Shown here one piece after another: positions 25,336 to 34,313 of a stretch of DNA of 64,000 bases (its first letter is position 1; each line of letters begins with the position of its first letter). The DNA comes from Bacillus sp. V3-13. Lineage in GTDB: Bacteria > Bacillota > Bacilli > Bacillales > Cytobacillaceae. Made by a program: the position numbers and the translations under genes. The notes beneath the pieces are model-generated. The model saw only the letters and a program-made list of their open reading frames with translations. It searched no databases and was not told the DNA's origin. The stretch is from positions 1 to 64,000 of the forward strand of contig NZ_PGUZ01000004.1 of the NCBI RefSeq assembly GCF_002860165.1, given 5' to 3'.

Positions 25336-27482
25336 TTTCAATCAAACGCGATTTTTTCGCCTATTTAGACGATATTACGAGCATCACAATATTGTTGCCC
25401 TTTGACTATCATGAAGGCGCTTCATCTTCGTTTATGCTCGAAAATGATGGAAATCGCGTTGAGCTTGCTATCGAGGCTAAGGTCTTTTTGGATGATGCGG
25501 TAAAATATATTTGCCGAACCGGCAATGAACTGGAATTCGGCCGTGATTATGCGATTATCGATGAACATGGAGGAAGGACGGACCTGCAAATAGGGGCCGT
25601 TATCCGGACGGATGCTTTTGATGACAAATTTTATTATGATGGGGATGATCTCGGGGTCCGGTACACACCTGAACAATCAACCTTTAAGCTCTGGGCTCCA
25701 ACTGCCACTAAAGCAAGTCTCATCTTGAAAAAGTTCGACAATGGGGATGCTGATACAATTCCGCTTAATCGTGGCGGGAAGGGCACATGGTCAACCGAAG
25801 TAGCCGGCGATTTAGAGGGCTGCCGCTATTCTTTTCTTGTTTGTATCAATCTTGAATGGAAGGAAGCCGATGATCCCTATGCGATAGCTGTCACGGCAAA
25901 CGGGCACCATGGAGTCATCATCGATATGACAAAAACAAGAACGGAAAAAATCGAGCTGCCGGCATTTGAGCATCCCGTTGATGCGGTCATTTATGAGACC
26001 CACATCCGCGACTTAACGATTCATCCAGAAAGCGGTGTCACCCATAAAGGAACATATCTGGGTGCAGGTGAGGCCAATACAACCGGCAAAGACGGTGAGC
26101 CGACAGGCCTTTCCTATATAAAAAGCCTCGGTGTCACCCATATTGAATTTCTGCCCTTTAACGATTTTGAAGAAGTCAATGAACTGCAAAAAGGAGCGGA
26201 ATACAATTGGGGCTATAATCCTGTCCACTTTAATGCACCGGACGGCAGCTATTCCCTCCATCCGGAAAACCCGTACGAGCGGATCCGTGAGCTTAAAAGG
26301 ATGATTGCTTCCGTCCATGAGCAGGGGATGCGGGTCATTATGGACGTTGTCTATAACCATGTATATAACCGCGAACAGTCTTCTTTTGAAAAAATTGTTC
26401 CTGGTTACTTTTTTCGGCATGGTGAAGATGGCATGCCTTCAAATGGGACGGGAGTAGGCAATGATATTGCGACCGAAAGAGCGATGGTCAGAAAATTTAT
26501 TATTGATTCAATCCGCTTTTGGATCAAGGAATATCATGTGGATGGTTTTCGCTTCGATTTAATGGGGATTTTTGATGTTGAGACGATGAATCAAATCAGG
26601 AAAGCAGTCGACGAGATTTATCCTGGGGCACTGTTGCTTGGAGAAGGCTGGGATTTAAACACCCCGCTTGACCCGGACAAAAAAGCAAATCTTCATAATC
26701 AACATCATCTGCCTCGCATCGCACAATTTAACGACTGGTTCCGCGATTCGATAAAGGGAAGCACGTTTAATATTTATGACCGCGGCTATGCGCTTGGCAA
26801 CGAGCATTATTATGAAGCGGCAAAACAAGTGCTCGCCGGCAGCGTTGGCCTTGAGAAAAAAGAACGGGGAATTTTTCTGGAACCTTCCCAATCTGTGAAT
26901 TATGTTGAATCCCACGATAATCATACGCTTTGGGATAAGCTGATGAAGTGTGAAGAGGAGACACCCGAACCTATCCGCAAAAAATATCACCGTCTCGCGA
27001 CCGCAATGGTGATCCTCGCCCAGGGAATTCCTTTTTTGCACAGCGGTCAGGAATTTTTCAGAACCAAAAATGGGATTGGTAATAGTTACCGATCTCCCGA
27101 CTCGATCAATCAGCTGGATTGGGAGCGGAAAATAACGCATAAAGACAATGTGAAATACATCAGAAACCTGATTGAAATCAGAAAATCACACCGGGCTTTC
27201 CGCTTGCCCAGCACCGAGCTGATTCGCCGCCATGTCGAGTTTATTCCGATGCCGAAGCCGATACTTGGCTATCTGTTAAAGGACGTCGGCGATTTTGGTG
27301 GCTGGAATACGATTCTCGTTATTTTCAACCCTACTTTAGCGGATGTTGTCGTTGAGCTTGGGAGCGGTGGAGGATGGCAAGGCCTTGCCAACCATGAAAA
27401 AGCCGCTGTACATCCTTTCTTTTCTGCCGAAGGGAGTTCGCTTAACGCTCAATCAGCAAGCGTTTATATTCTTGCTCGCTGA
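25332..27482 (+). CDS. amyX: Type I pullulanase (GH13)
   Basis: A 716-aa debranching enzyme that cleaves alpha-1,6 bonds in pullulan and glycogen-like glucans. An N-terminal beta-sandwich region leads into a CBM48-like domain (about residues 110-200, with FKLWAPTATKASL), then the GH13 barrel. The likely catalytic triad is Asp409 (FRFD), Glu438 (GEGW) and Asp529 (ESHDNH). The type I hallmark reads YNWGYNP near residue 294. No signal peptide is present, so it is cytoplasmic. It overlaps ytlR by four bases. A terminator follows at 27541. Confidence 0.95.
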   Translation: MISIKRDFFAYLDDITSITILLPFDYHEGASSSFMLENDGNRVELAIEAKVFLDDAVKYICRTGNELEFGRDYAIIDEHGGRTDLQIGAVIRTDAFDDKFYYDGDDLGVRYTPEQSTFKLWAPTATKASLILKKFDNGDADTIPLNRGGKGTWSTEVAGDLEGCRYSFLVCINLEWKEADDPYAIAVTANGHHGVIIDMTKTRTEKIELPAFEHPVDAVIYETHIRDLTIHPESGVTHKGTYLGAGEANTTGKDGEPTGLSYIKSLGVTHIEFLPFNDFEEVNELQKGAEYNWGYNPVHFNAPDGSYSLHPENPYERIRELKRMIASVHEQGMRVIMDVVYNHVYNREQSSFEKIVPGYFFRHGEDGMPSNGTGVGNDIATERAMVRKFIIDSIRFWIKEYHVDGFRFDLMGIFDVETMNQIRKAVDEIYPGALLLGEGWDLNTPLDPDKKANLHNQHHLPRIAQFNDWFRDSIKGSTFNIYDRGYALGNEHYYEAAKQVLAGSVGLEKKERGIFLEPSQSVNYVESHDNHTLWDKLMKCEEETPEPIRKKYHRLATAMVILAQGIPFLHSGQEFFRTKNGIGNSYRSPDSINQLDWERKITHKDNVKYIRNLIEIRKSHRAFRLPSTELIRRHVEFIPMPKPILGYLLKDVGDFGGWNTILVIFNPTLADVVVELGSGGGWQGLANHEKAAVHPFFSAEGSSLNAQSASVYILAR

Positions 27483-27540
27483 TATTTTTTAAGTAAGCGG
27501 AGATGGGCTTGACGATATACCTCTCTGGAGATAAAATTTA

Positions 27541-27586
27541 AAAGATAGCTATGATGAAGATTATGCTTCAATAGCTGTCTTTTTTA
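27541..27586 (+). terminator. Terminator after amyX
   Basis: A long imperfect stem, AAGATAGCTAT..TGAAG with CTTC..ATAGCTGTCTT, followed by T6. Confidence 0.8.
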
Positions 27587-27773
27587 TTTCATAAATGAAT
27601 CATTATATTTGAGTGTAACGGCATTTAGCTGCCTTATTTTTTCCTTTAAGCCTTTGAAGCAACAAGGAGATATTTCCTGGGAAGCATCCTTTTCCAAGGT
27701 ACTGCAGGAAGTTGGACAGAATCAGGTTCAGGCGGTTTGGGCAAAACCACCGCCAGAACAGGACAAATTGAAG

Positions 27774-28553
27774 GTGAACCATTTGGAACATTTATTTGGA
27801 CAAGGCTGGGAGATCATCCCGGCAGGCGGAGCTACAGGTGAGGCATTTATTGCGCAGAATGAAGAAGAGAGGCTTTTCTTAAAGCGTAATTCCTCGCCTT
27901 TTCTTGCCGTTTTATCAGCGGAAGGGATTGTCCCAAAGCTGGTTTGGACAAAGCGGCTCGAAAATGGAGACGTGATTACCGCCCAGCAGTGGTTAAACGG
28001 CAGAGAGCTCAAGCCTGCTGAAATGATGGAAGAGCGGATTGCCAGGCTGCTCAGGAAAATCCATCAATCCAGGCCATTGCTCGGGATGCTTGAAAGGCTC
28101 GGAAAGTCAGCGCTCCATGCCGATACCTTATTGGATATGATTGAAGGTGAGCTGGATCATGATCTTTTAAGGATCTCATCTGTAAAGCGGTCCATCTCTT
28201 TTCTAAAGGATGAGGCCGGTAACGTTTCCTGCCCGGACATGGTCGTCTGCCATTGTGATGTAAACCATAATAACTGGCTGCTCACGGAAGACAACCAGCT
28301 GTATTTGATTGACTGGGACGGGGCGATGATAGCGGATCCCGCGATTGATTTAGGGCAGCTGCTTTACTGGTATATTCCCCGCGATCACTGGGAAGAATGG
28401 CTGAATCGGTACGGCATCGAGCTGACAAAAGAACTGGAGCTTCGGATGAAATGGTATGTGCACGCACAAACGCTCACTTCCATTCAATGGTATAAAAATA
28501 AAGGTCGAATCTCTGAAATGGAAAGATGGATCGGCTATTTAGACGAAATTTAA
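27774..28553 (+). CDS. ytmP: Phosphotransferase-family protein, YtmP
   Basis: A protein of about 259 aa of the aminoglycoside/choline kinase-like family. The N-lobe lysine motif RLFLKRNS is near residue 42. The catalytic loop reads HCDVNHNNW and the metal site LIDWDGAMIADP. Its substrate is unknown. The start is uncertain: the frame is open from 27609, but family similarity begins near VNHLEHLFGQGW, so GTG 27774 is preferred although its Shine-Dalgarno site is weak; TTG 27768 is another option. It converges with ytzH, whose stop is two bases from the ytmP stop. Confidence 0.82.
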   Translation: MNHLEHLFGQGWEIIPAGGATGEAFIAQNEEERLFLKRNSSPFLAVLSAEGIVPKLVWTKRLENGDVITAQQWLNGRELKPAEMMEERIARLLRKIHQSRPLLGMLERLGKSALHADTLLDMIEGELDHDLLRISSVKRSISFLKDEAGNVSCPDMVVCHCDVNHNNWLLTEDNQLYLIDWDGAMIADPAIDLGQLLYWYIPRDHWEEWLNRYGIELTKELELRMKWYVHAQTLTSIQWYKNKGRISEMERWIGYLDEI

Positions 28554-28554
28554 G

Positions 28555-28833
28555 CTAGGTCAGCTCATTCATCCCGTTCACCCATGCGGACAATTGCCCT
28601 TGATTGGATTCAATATGCTGATTTAAATCGCGGGCATTGATACCATACTGGCTGTAATCATAAATTTCCTGAAGAATATTTTTAACATCTTGATTGATTT
28701 CGGTATTGACCATGAGCGATTTAACGAGACGTTCCAACTGCTCACATTCAGCAATAGAACCGCTGCAATCTGTTCGGTGATTGCTCAAAATATCTTTTAT
28801 TAAATCAACTTGATGCTGCTGATTGAGCGGCAT
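28555..28833 (-). CDS. ytzH: YtzH-like small protein
   Basis: A 92-aa hydrophilic helical protein. Start at ATG 28833 with AAAGGG upstream; six further in-frame codons lack support. The length and its place opposite ytmP and before trmB agree with YtzH of Bacillus. Two Cys lie at about residues 23 and 30. No function is known. The tail-to-tail arrangement with ytmP leaves just one base between the two stop codons, so each transcript must read into the other gene before ending. Confidence 0.82.
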   Translation of the reverse strand: MPLNQQHQVDLIKDILSNHRTDCSGSIAECEQLERLVKSLMVNTEINQDVKNILQEIYDYSQYGINARDLNQHIESNQGQLSAWVNGMNELT

Positions 28834-29009
28834 TTGTACACACCCTTTCAAAATCTCCGAGTACGGACTTTAAGGAATTCACAATTAGCTTGTGGATTCC
28901 TTTTTCTGTTTATACACATAGTTGGGGCCTGACCCCATATTTCGGGGTTGCATGCGGCCGCGATGAATGATATGGTTTGAACGATATTATTTTTTAGGGG
29001 TGTCTGAAC

Positions 29010-29654
29010 TTGAGACTTAGAAATAAACCTTGGGCAAAGGATAAAATAGAGCAATATCCACAGTACGTTGTCGCTGACCCGGCGGCGCAGAAAGGAAACT
29101 GGGACAAAGCCTTTGCGGTAAACCAGCCTCTTCATATTGAGATCGGGACGGGAAAAGGCCGGTTTATTACCGAAATGGCGAGAGCAAATCCCGACATCAA
29201 TTACTTGGGGATCGAATTGCAGGAAAGTGTGATTGTCTCTGCCCTTGACCGGTTAATTGAGGCTGAGCTGCCGAATGTAAAGCTATTGAATGTCAATGCC
29301 GCCGAGTTAACATCGTTTTTTGCAAAAGGAGAGGTCGCGCGGATTTATCTTAATTTTTCCGACCCTTGGCCTAAAACACGCCATGAGAAACGGAGATTAA
29401 CCTATAAAACATTTCTCAGCCTTTACGAAACCATTATGCCAGATAACGGTGAGATTCATTTCAAAACCGATAATCAAGGCTTGTTTGAATATTCATTAAT
29501 GAGCTTTTCAGAATATGGCATGCTCCTGAAATTTGTCAGCCTTGATTTGCACCATAGTGATTTCGAAGGAAACATTATGACCGAGTATGAAGAAAAATTT
29601 TCGAAAAAAGGCAACCGCATTTATCGCTGCGAAGTCCAATACCGAAAAAAATAG
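29010..29654 (+). CDS. trmB: tRNA (guanine-N7-)-methyltransferase
   Basis: A 214-aa S-adenosylmethionine-dependent enzyme that makes m7G46 in tRNA. The SAM site [14 protein letters not shown] is near residue 45, and the family motif [14 protein letters not shown] lies near residue 117. The start is TTG 29010 with TAGGGGTG upstream. Length fits the family (about 213 aa). It stands alone between ytzH and a strong terminator. Confidence 0.95.
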   Translation: MRLRNKPWAKDKIEQYPQYVVADPAAQKGNWDKAFAVNQPLHIEIGTGKGRFITEMARANPDINYLGIELQESVIVSALDRLIEAELPNVKLLNVNAAELTSFFAKGEVARIYLNFSDPWPKTRHEKRRLTYKTFLSLYETIMPDNGEIHFKTDNQGLFEYSLMSFSEYGMLLKFVSLDLHHSDFEGNIMTEYEEKFSKKGNRIYRCEVQYRKK

Positions 29655-29657
29655 CAG

Positions 29658-29685
29658 GAACCCGGATCAGGTCCGGGTTCTTTTT
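29658..29685 (+). terminator. Terminator of trmB
   Basis: A 9-bp perfect stem GAACCCGGA / TCCGGGTTC followed by T5. Confidence 0.9.
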
Positions 29686-29766
29686 CTTTCATACGATACT
29701 CAAATATTTTTCATCATCTTCTCAGTAATGGTAAACTAAAGAAAACGCAGGCAGGGGGTGATGGAT

Positions 29767-30606
29767 GTGGAAAGTTTGCAGCTTAACGGCTTGAAGATAA
29801 CATGGCTGAATGGTGGGGTTACCCATCTCGACGGAGGCGCCATGTTTGGCGTCGTGCCAAAACCGCTCTGGTCCAAATTTTATCCATGTAACGACAATAA
29901 TCAAATCGAATTGCGTACCGACCCAATTTTAGTCCAGACAGATGGGCAGAATATTTTAATTGAATCAGGGATTGGTACCGGAAAGCTGTCCGAAAAGCAA
30001 AAAAGGAATTATGGTGTAACAGAAGAATCGAAGCTTGAACAGTCTTTAATGGATAAAGGTTTATCTCCGCAGGATATTGACATTGTCCTGATGACGCATA
30101 TGCATTTTGACCATGCGTGCGGGTTAACGAAGCCCGGGGACAGCGGGCATGTTTCCGTTTTTCCGAATGCGAAAATTATCACTTCCGAAACGGAATGGAA
30201 CGAAATGCGAAATCCGAATATACGCTCCCGGAATACATACTGGCAGGAAAATTGGCTGGCGGTTCAGGACCAGGTTGAAACGTTTGAAAAAGAGTGGTCA
30301 ACACCTTCCATAAAAATGGTCCATACAGGCGGACACAGTGACGGGCACAGCATTGTCATTATCAATTCAGGTGCCGAATTTATCGTTCATATGGCTGATT
30401 TGATGCCGACCCATGCCCACCAAAATCCATTATGGGTTCTCGCCTATGATGATTACCCGATGGACTCGATCCGTGCCAAGCAAGAGTGGATCGAATTTGG
30501 AAAATCGAAAAATGCCTGGTTTTCTTTTTATCATGATGCCTTTTACCGCGCCGTTAAATGGAATGATGACGGCAAAATTTCCGAGGCAATAAAACAGGAA
30601 AAGTGA
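29767..30606 (+). CDS. ytnP: N-acyl homoserine lactonase-type metallo-hydrolase, YtnP
   Basis: A 279-aa metallo-beta-lactamase-fold enzyme. Metal ligands are visible: [10 protein letters not shown], then HTGGHSDGH, and [11 protein letters not shown]. In B. subtilis YtnP degrades acyl-homoserine-lactone-type signals and affects Streptomyces signalling. GTG 29767 is preferred over the upstream GTG 29758 and ATG 29761: it has the best spacing (eight bases) from the GGGGG Shine-Dalgarno site, and the protein then begins in register with the family. It converges on the erythromycin-esterase-like gene. Confidence 0.92.
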   Translation: MESLQLNGLKITWLNGGVTHLDGGAMFGVVPKPLWSKFYPCNDNNQIELRTDPILVQTDGQNILIESGIGTGKLSEKQKRNYGVTEESKLEQSLMDKGLSPQDIDIVLMTHMHFDHACGLTKPGDSGHVSVFPNAKIITSETEWNEMRNPNIRSRNTYWQENWLAVQDQVETFEKEWSTPSIKMVHTGGHSDGHSIVIINSGAEFIVHMADLMPTHAHQNPLWVLAYDDYPMDSIRAKQEWIEFGKSKNAWFSFYHDAFYRAVKWNDDGKISEAIKQEK

Positions 30607-30632
30607 ACAGAGTGCGGCCTTTCTGCAAGAAG

Positions 30633-30667
30633 AAAAGCACTGCCGGATTCGACCGGCAGCGCTTTTT
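30633..30667. terminator. Bidirectional terminator, ytnP / esterase-like gene
   Basis: AAAGCACTGCCGG pairs with CCGGCAGCGCTTT with one mismatch around ATTCGA; T runs flank both sides. It overlaps the last bases of the minus-strand gene. Confidence 0.85.
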
Positions 30668-31931
30668 AAACCCGGGATCGTTGCAGGATTAACGGCTTCA
30701 GTGCCTGTGATTGGTCTACATGTATGAAGGCATCGTAACGTTCGCCCATCACGGACGGAACATAATTGCCGTAACTTTCGTATGCGGGATTATAAACTAC
30801 GCCGATTGCCCGGTGTCCGACTGTTTCACTGAACAGCGGCCGGTTTTCATCATTAAAAAAGAGCATTTTGTCATATGGACCGGTTCTGTGCATGATATCT
30901 TCCCAGCTTCCCGGCATCGCAGGGGGCACATTTTTTACTTCCATATTAACGCCCCACTCATCTGCCGCTATCACAGTGCCGCTATAAGTTCCGAAACCGA
31001 CAATATACACATTATCCGGGTTGTTCCGCTCCCTGATGATCTGCCCGACATTGATCGTACCATTGTCGATCATGTTCGTCGCCCTTGCATCGCCGACATG
31101 GGTGTTGTGTTCCCAAATAATCACTTTTGAATCGGGACCGAAAAAGTCGAGAATCTCTTTGAGGGCTTCAACCATATGCAAATCGCGGATATTCCACGAT
31201 TGTTCATCGTTTAAAACCATCGAGCTGTAATAATGTTCAGCATTAGCCGTAACAAGCGCATTGACTCTCAGGCTTAGACCGCTCTCTTCCCCATCGTTAT
31301 ACTGTTCTTTGTTTTGGCGGATGCGTGCAAGCAGCTCGGTCACTTCTTCTACACAGCCTTCTGAATAAATCGCCGATGCGACCGCATATTTCTCATTGCT
31401 GCGGTTAAAAGGTTCGAAACAGGTAAATGCTTTTTTCGCCACCTCTAAATCCGGAGATTGAATTTCCTCCAGATAATCAACAACCTGCTCCATGGACTCC
31501 CATAAACTGTATACATCCAGCCCGTAAAAACCGGTTTTTTGCCGGTCGGGACGTGACGAGTTATGTTCCTTAAGCCATTCTGCAAATTGAGCAATTTCCT
31601 CGTTTGCCCACATCCAGGTTGGCCAGCGGTTAAACGCTTGCAAAGCGTCTTTAGCGGATTCGCAGCTTTGATCATACCCTTTAATATAGCGGTTTAATTC
31701 CATGCAGGAAGGCCAGTCTCCTTCGACGGCAATGATTGTAAAGCCTTTTTCCTGAATCAGCTTTTTGGAAATTTCGGCTCTGATTTGATAAAACTCCGAT
31801 GTTCCATGGGAGGCTTCGCCGAGAAGCACCATTTTTGCGTTGCCAATTTTTTCGACGAGCAAGTCAAGGTCATGTTCGTTTGTTAAAGGAATGGCATGTT
31901 CTTCAATACTGTCTGTTAGCGTTTTTTGCAT
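30666..31931 (-). CDS. Erythromycin esterase family protein
   Basis: A 421-aa protein of the erythromycin-esterase/succinoglycan-related family. The conserved GEASHGTSEFYQIR segment near residue 38, VEGDWPSC near 69 and EHNTHVGD near 273 supply the Glu and His residues that are catalytic in EreA/EreB. It may hydrolyse a lactone ester, but housekeeping members of this family in Bacillus are not proven resistance enzymes. The start is ATG 31931 with CAGGAGG upstream. It is a single gene with a shared terminator at its end. Confidence 0.85.
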   Translation of the reverse strand: MQKTLTDSIEEHAIPLTNEHDLDLLVEKIGNAKMVLLGEASHGTSEFYQIRAEISKKLIQEKGFTIIAVEGDWPSCMELNRYIKGYDQSCESAKDALQAFNRWPTWMWANEEIAQFAEWLKEHNSSRPDRQKTGFYGLDVYSLWESMEQVVDYLEEIQSPDLEVAKKAFTCFEPFNRSNEKYAVASAIYSEGCVEEVTELLARIRQNKEQYNDGEESGLSLRVNALVTANAEHYYSSMVLNDEQSWNIRDLHMVEALKEILDFFGPDSKVIIWEHNTHVGDARATNMIDNGTINVGQIIRERNNPDNVYIVGFGTYSGTVIAADEWGVNMEVKNVPPAMPGSWEDIMHRTGPYDKMLFFNDENRPLFSETVGHRAIGVVYNPAYESYGNYVPSVMGERYDAFIHVDQSQALKPLILQRSRV

Positions 31932-31976
31932 CGGAAATAGCCTCCTGAAATATTTTTAATCATGATTTGTATATTG

Positions 31977-32351
31977 TCATTGTTTATACTCGGCCTGATA
32001 AGAATTAGGGCCGGCATGGACCGACAGCAGAGTATCAGCATAGCCGACAAGACGGTTCACCAATTCGTCTGCCAGGGCGTAGACGAGGTGATAGGCTTCC
32101 TGCTTATGCAGCTTCGGATCATCAAAAATAACGGTTGTATGGATAAAAATTTCCTTATTTCCGTAAAGATTGTAATGAATGATTGCCTTTCCGGCCGCTC
32201 CGTCTGTCTGGGGATCCGCGTAATTCTTCAAGAAGATATACCATTCTTCAGCGGTTGCGGATCGAAAATTTTTCGTAAAAGCCATTCGATCAATTTCTTC
32301 CTGGATTCGTTTTTTCTGTTCTTCATCCATTCCGTCAATAATTTTCCCCAT
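31977..32351 (-). CDS. Hypothetical 124-aa protein
   Basis: I do not recognise this protein. ATG 32351 is chosen since GCAGGAGA lies six bases upstream; the first in-frame ATG at 32369 overlaps that site. The protein is soluble, charged at its N-terminus and has an alpha/beta pattern in the second half (AIIHYNLYGNKEIFIHTTV). It is 45 bp upstream of the esterase-like gene on the same strand, so the two may be co-transcribed. Confidence 0.65.
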   Translation of the reverse strand: MGKIIDGMDEEQKKRIQEEIDRMAFTKNFRSATAEEWYIFLKNYADPQTDGAAGKAIIHYNLYGNKEIFIHTTVIFDDPKLHKQEAYHLVYALADELVNRLVGYADTLLSVHAGPNSYQAEYKQ

Positions 32352-32568
32352 GCCGATCTCCTGCCTCATTCGTAATCGATTCTCCCTATGTATAATTCCT
32401 TTTCACGTTAAAAGTATGTCTGCTCTTCCTGTTTTTCAAGTTATTTAGCTGGGAAAAGAGGAATTCGCGTGCCTGTCCAGAACTTCTAAAAGTATGGGGA
32501 GAGATATGATATGAAACAATTCCGGTACATATTAAGCATCCAATTTCTTCTCAAGCTTGAACAGTTAT
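32352..32568. other. Intergenic region upstream of the cold-shock gene
   Basis: About 217 bp before the cold-shock promoter, AT-rich, without a gene I can support. Confidence 0.4.
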
Positions 32569-32594
32569 GTTTAGAAAAGGTTTTTTCTGGGTAT
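32569..32594 (+). promoter_or_regulatory. Sigma-B-like promoter of the cold-shock gene
   Basis: GTTTAG, a 14-bp spacer, then GGGTAT fits the general-stress consensus GTTTAA-N12-15-GGGTAT. A sigma-A -10 hexamer TATAAT (32592-32597) overlaps it, so both forms may use the site. Confidence 0.55.
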
Positions 32595-32654
32595 AATAAT
32601 TACGCAAAATTAATTTGGAATTTTGTTGATTTTTAACATTGTAGGAGGAAAAAA

Positions 32655-32855
32655 ATGGAACGCGGAAAAGTAAAATGGTTTAACAGTGAAAAAGGTTTTG
32701 GATTTATTGAACGTGAAGATGGAGAGGATGTATTTGTTCATTTCTCTGCTATTCAAGGTGAAGGCTACAAAACGTTGGATGAAGGCCAGGAAGTGACTTT
32801 TGAAGTCGAAGAAGGCCAGCGTGGACCGCAAGCGACAAATGTAAATAAAGTCTAA
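32655..32855 (+). CDS. cspB: Cold-shock protein, CspB-like RNA chaperone
   Basis: A 66-aa single cold-shock domain. It has both RNA-binding motifs, KGFGFI (residues 13-18) and VFVHF (about 26-30). Such proteins bind single-stranded RNA and melt structure at low temperature. The Shine-Dalgarno site is GTAGGAGG. The transcript leader appears short (about 50 bases from the predicted promoter), unlike the long leaders of some csp genes. Two hairpins follow. The exact paralogue (CspB, CspC or CspD) cannot be fixed from sequence alone. Confidence 0.93.
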   Translation: MERGKVKWFNSEKGFGFIEREDGEDVFVHFSAIQGEGYKTLDEGQEVTFEVEEGQRGPQATNVNKV

Positions 32856-32868
32856 CTTTGGATACAAT

Positions 32869-32899
32869 AAACAGACTCGAAATCCTGAGTCTGTTTTTA
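32869..32899 (+). terminator. Terminator of the cold-shock gene
   Basis: ACAGACTC pairs with GAGTCTGT across an 8-base loop, followed by T5. Confidence 0.9.
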
Positions 32900-32911
32900 T
32901 TTAAAAAATAA

Positions 32912-32935
32912 CCCTGCTCGCGAAACAGAGCAGGG
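32912..32935. repeat. Second hairpin after the cold-shock gene
   Basis: CCCTGCTC (32912-32919) pairs perfectly with GAGCAGGG (32928-32935). No T run follows. Confidence 0.6.
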
Positions 32936-33016
32936 AGCAGAAAGAGTATAAAAGGTTTATTTTAGTATTAGACTTTTCGGAAAAATACATGCCTGGTCCT
33001 ATTGAGTACTGATGGG

Positions 33017-33148
33017 TGGCCGAAGTTGATGATATAACTGGAAAGTTGAGGATAACATGGCCGACTTGATGATATAACTGGAAAGTTAACGATAAAAAGG
33101 CCGAAATTGATGATATATTTGGAAAGTTGACGATATAATAAAAAAGTT
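33017..33148 (+). repeat. Phased intergenic repeat array 2 (GAAAGTTGATGATA family)
   Basis: Copies of a GTTGA-centred motif occur at 33025, 33045, 33065, 33085, 33106, 33126 and (decayed) 33146, so the step is 20 bp with one 21. Alternate units carry GGCCGAA or TGGAAA, giving a 41-bp super-repeat. The family differs from arrays 1, 3 and 4 but the period is the same. Confidence 0.85.
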
Positions 33149-33194
33149 CTTATCAATTAAGATGGTCAACATTAAAAAATAGGAAGTGAATGTA

Positions 33195-33569
33195 TTGATT
33201 AAAATAGAAGTACCGACTCCAGATTTAGTCATCACTAAAAAAAATCAATTAGCGGAGCAAGGGGATCCTGAAATAAGCAGCGTTTATGGCTTCACTGATT
33301 ATATGCGGATTCCACGCGATAAAAGCGGAATCTTTATGTTCTATAACATTAATGATGAATTATTGTATGTCGGAAAGGCAAGAAAGCTCAGACAAAGAAT
33401 CAAGAAACATTTTGAAGATAATGTCTCACCGATCAAGCTGCATCGGGACGAAGTGTACGAAATTGCCGTCTGCTATGTTGAAGACCCGATGGAACGAGAA
33501 ATATATGAGACCTATATTATTAACATCCAGCAGGCAAAATACAATATAGAGAAAGTGTATTTTAAATGA
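33195..33569 (+). CDS. GIY-YIG nuclease-domain protein
   Basis: A 124-aa protein made of a single GIY-YIG domain. The first motif is SGIFMFYNINDELLYVGKA, a variant of GIY...YIG, followed by the Arg of KLRQRIKKH (the usual catalytic Arg region) and Glu residues in EREIYETYII. Such small proteins are nucleases of unknown cellular role. TTG 33195 is preferred: AGGAAG is eight bases upstream. The GTG at 33186 overlaps that site. It is the first gene of the accessory island and directly follows repeat array 2. Confidence 0.8.
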   Translation: MIKIEVPTPDLVITKKNQLAEQGDPEISSVYGFTDYMRIPRDKSGIFMFYNINDELLYVGKARKLRQRIKKHFEDNVSPIKLHRDEVYEIAVCYVEDPMEREIYETYIINIQQAKYNIEKVYFK

Positions 33570-33758
33570 TTTTTCGGTTCATATTGTTTGTCTGAAGCGA
33601 AACTATTACATTGGATACGAAAAAATGCTTTGGTAAGAACAGGGCTGCGATACTTCTACCGGTGTATCGTTTTCTTATTCTCCGGACCCTGGAGCAAGTA
33701 TAATTATCAAAAGTTATGGGTTGATCAATTGAAATTTTTAATCTTCATTATAGGTGTA

Positions 33759-33798
33759 TTGTAAACTTGTTTACAAAACAGTATAATAACTTTATAAT
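33759..33798 (+). promoter_or_regulatory. Sigma-A promoter overlapped by an 18-bp perfect palindrome
   Basis: -35 TTTACA (33770-33775), 17-bp spacer and -10 TATAAT (33793-33798). The palindrome TTGTAAACTTGTTTACAA (33759-33776) covers the -35 box, and a further TTTGTAAACG half site follows at about 33822-33831. This is a typical repressor arrangement. The next gene encodes a small DNA-binding-like protein that may bind here. Confidence 0.75.
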
Positions 33799-33893
33799 CA
33801 GTGATGGGCAAATTTCGTTTGTTTGTAAACGTGGATTTTTGTTACACCTAACTCTTTATAAAAGGATTAATTAAGATAAAGGCAGGTTAAAAA

Positions 33894-34079
33894 ATGAGCA
33901 AAAAACCTTTTTCAATTCGTGTTGAGCCTCATGTCGTAAATAAATATAAAGCACTTTCCACTGTGCTAAATATTGATGGTGCCACATTATTATCAGAACT
34001 TATAAATAATGCTGAATCAAATTTGAATAAGGAACAACTTTCGACATATGAATCATTGTTAAAATTATGGAAGAGTTAA
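33894..34079 (+). CDS. Small ribbon-helix-helix-like protein
   Basis: A 61-aa protein. The N-terminal FSIRVEPHVVNKYKALS strand-helix pattern resembles the CopG/Arc ribbon-helix-helix fold, in which the strand contacts DNA. The C-terminal helices are acidic. The start is ATG 33894 with AAAGGCAGG upstream. Its promoter is covered by a palindrome, which fits autoregulation. Plasmid and phage copy-control or antitoxin proteins look like this, but no partner toxin gene follows. Confidence 0.6.
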   Translation: MSKKPFSIRVEPHVVNKYKALSTVLNIDGATLLSELINNAESNLNKEQLSTYESLLKLWKS

Positions 34080-34223
34080 CGCAATTAAGAGATTAAAAAA
34101 TTTTGCAGTCATAAAAGAAATCATCAATTTCTTTCTTACATTTGATATTCTTTCGAAATTCTAATTACTTACTTCAACTAGGTAAGTCCTGCGTTTATTT
34201 TTGCTTTTGTTTAAAATAAGGTA

Positions 34224-34269
34224 AATCTGTCTCCGAAATGGAAACTTGTTGAAGTTTCCATTTCAGATT
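34224..34269. repeat. Long inverted repeat between the RHH-like and exported-protein genes
   Basis: A perfect 13-bp stem (34235-34247 with 34252-34264) around GTTG, extended by AATCT/AGATT outside an internal bulge. No T run follows, so it may be an operator or a boundary of the next transcription unit. Confidence 0.7.
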
Positions 34270-34313
34270 GTTACTATTATTATATATTAGTCTGTATCGA
34301 GGGGGGATAAACC

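Noticed and set aside
30666-31931. Macrolide resistance determinant
   Set aside because: The protein is a family member with the key Glu and His residues, but it sits in conserved backbone without mobile elements, and homologues with housekeeping or unknown roles are common.
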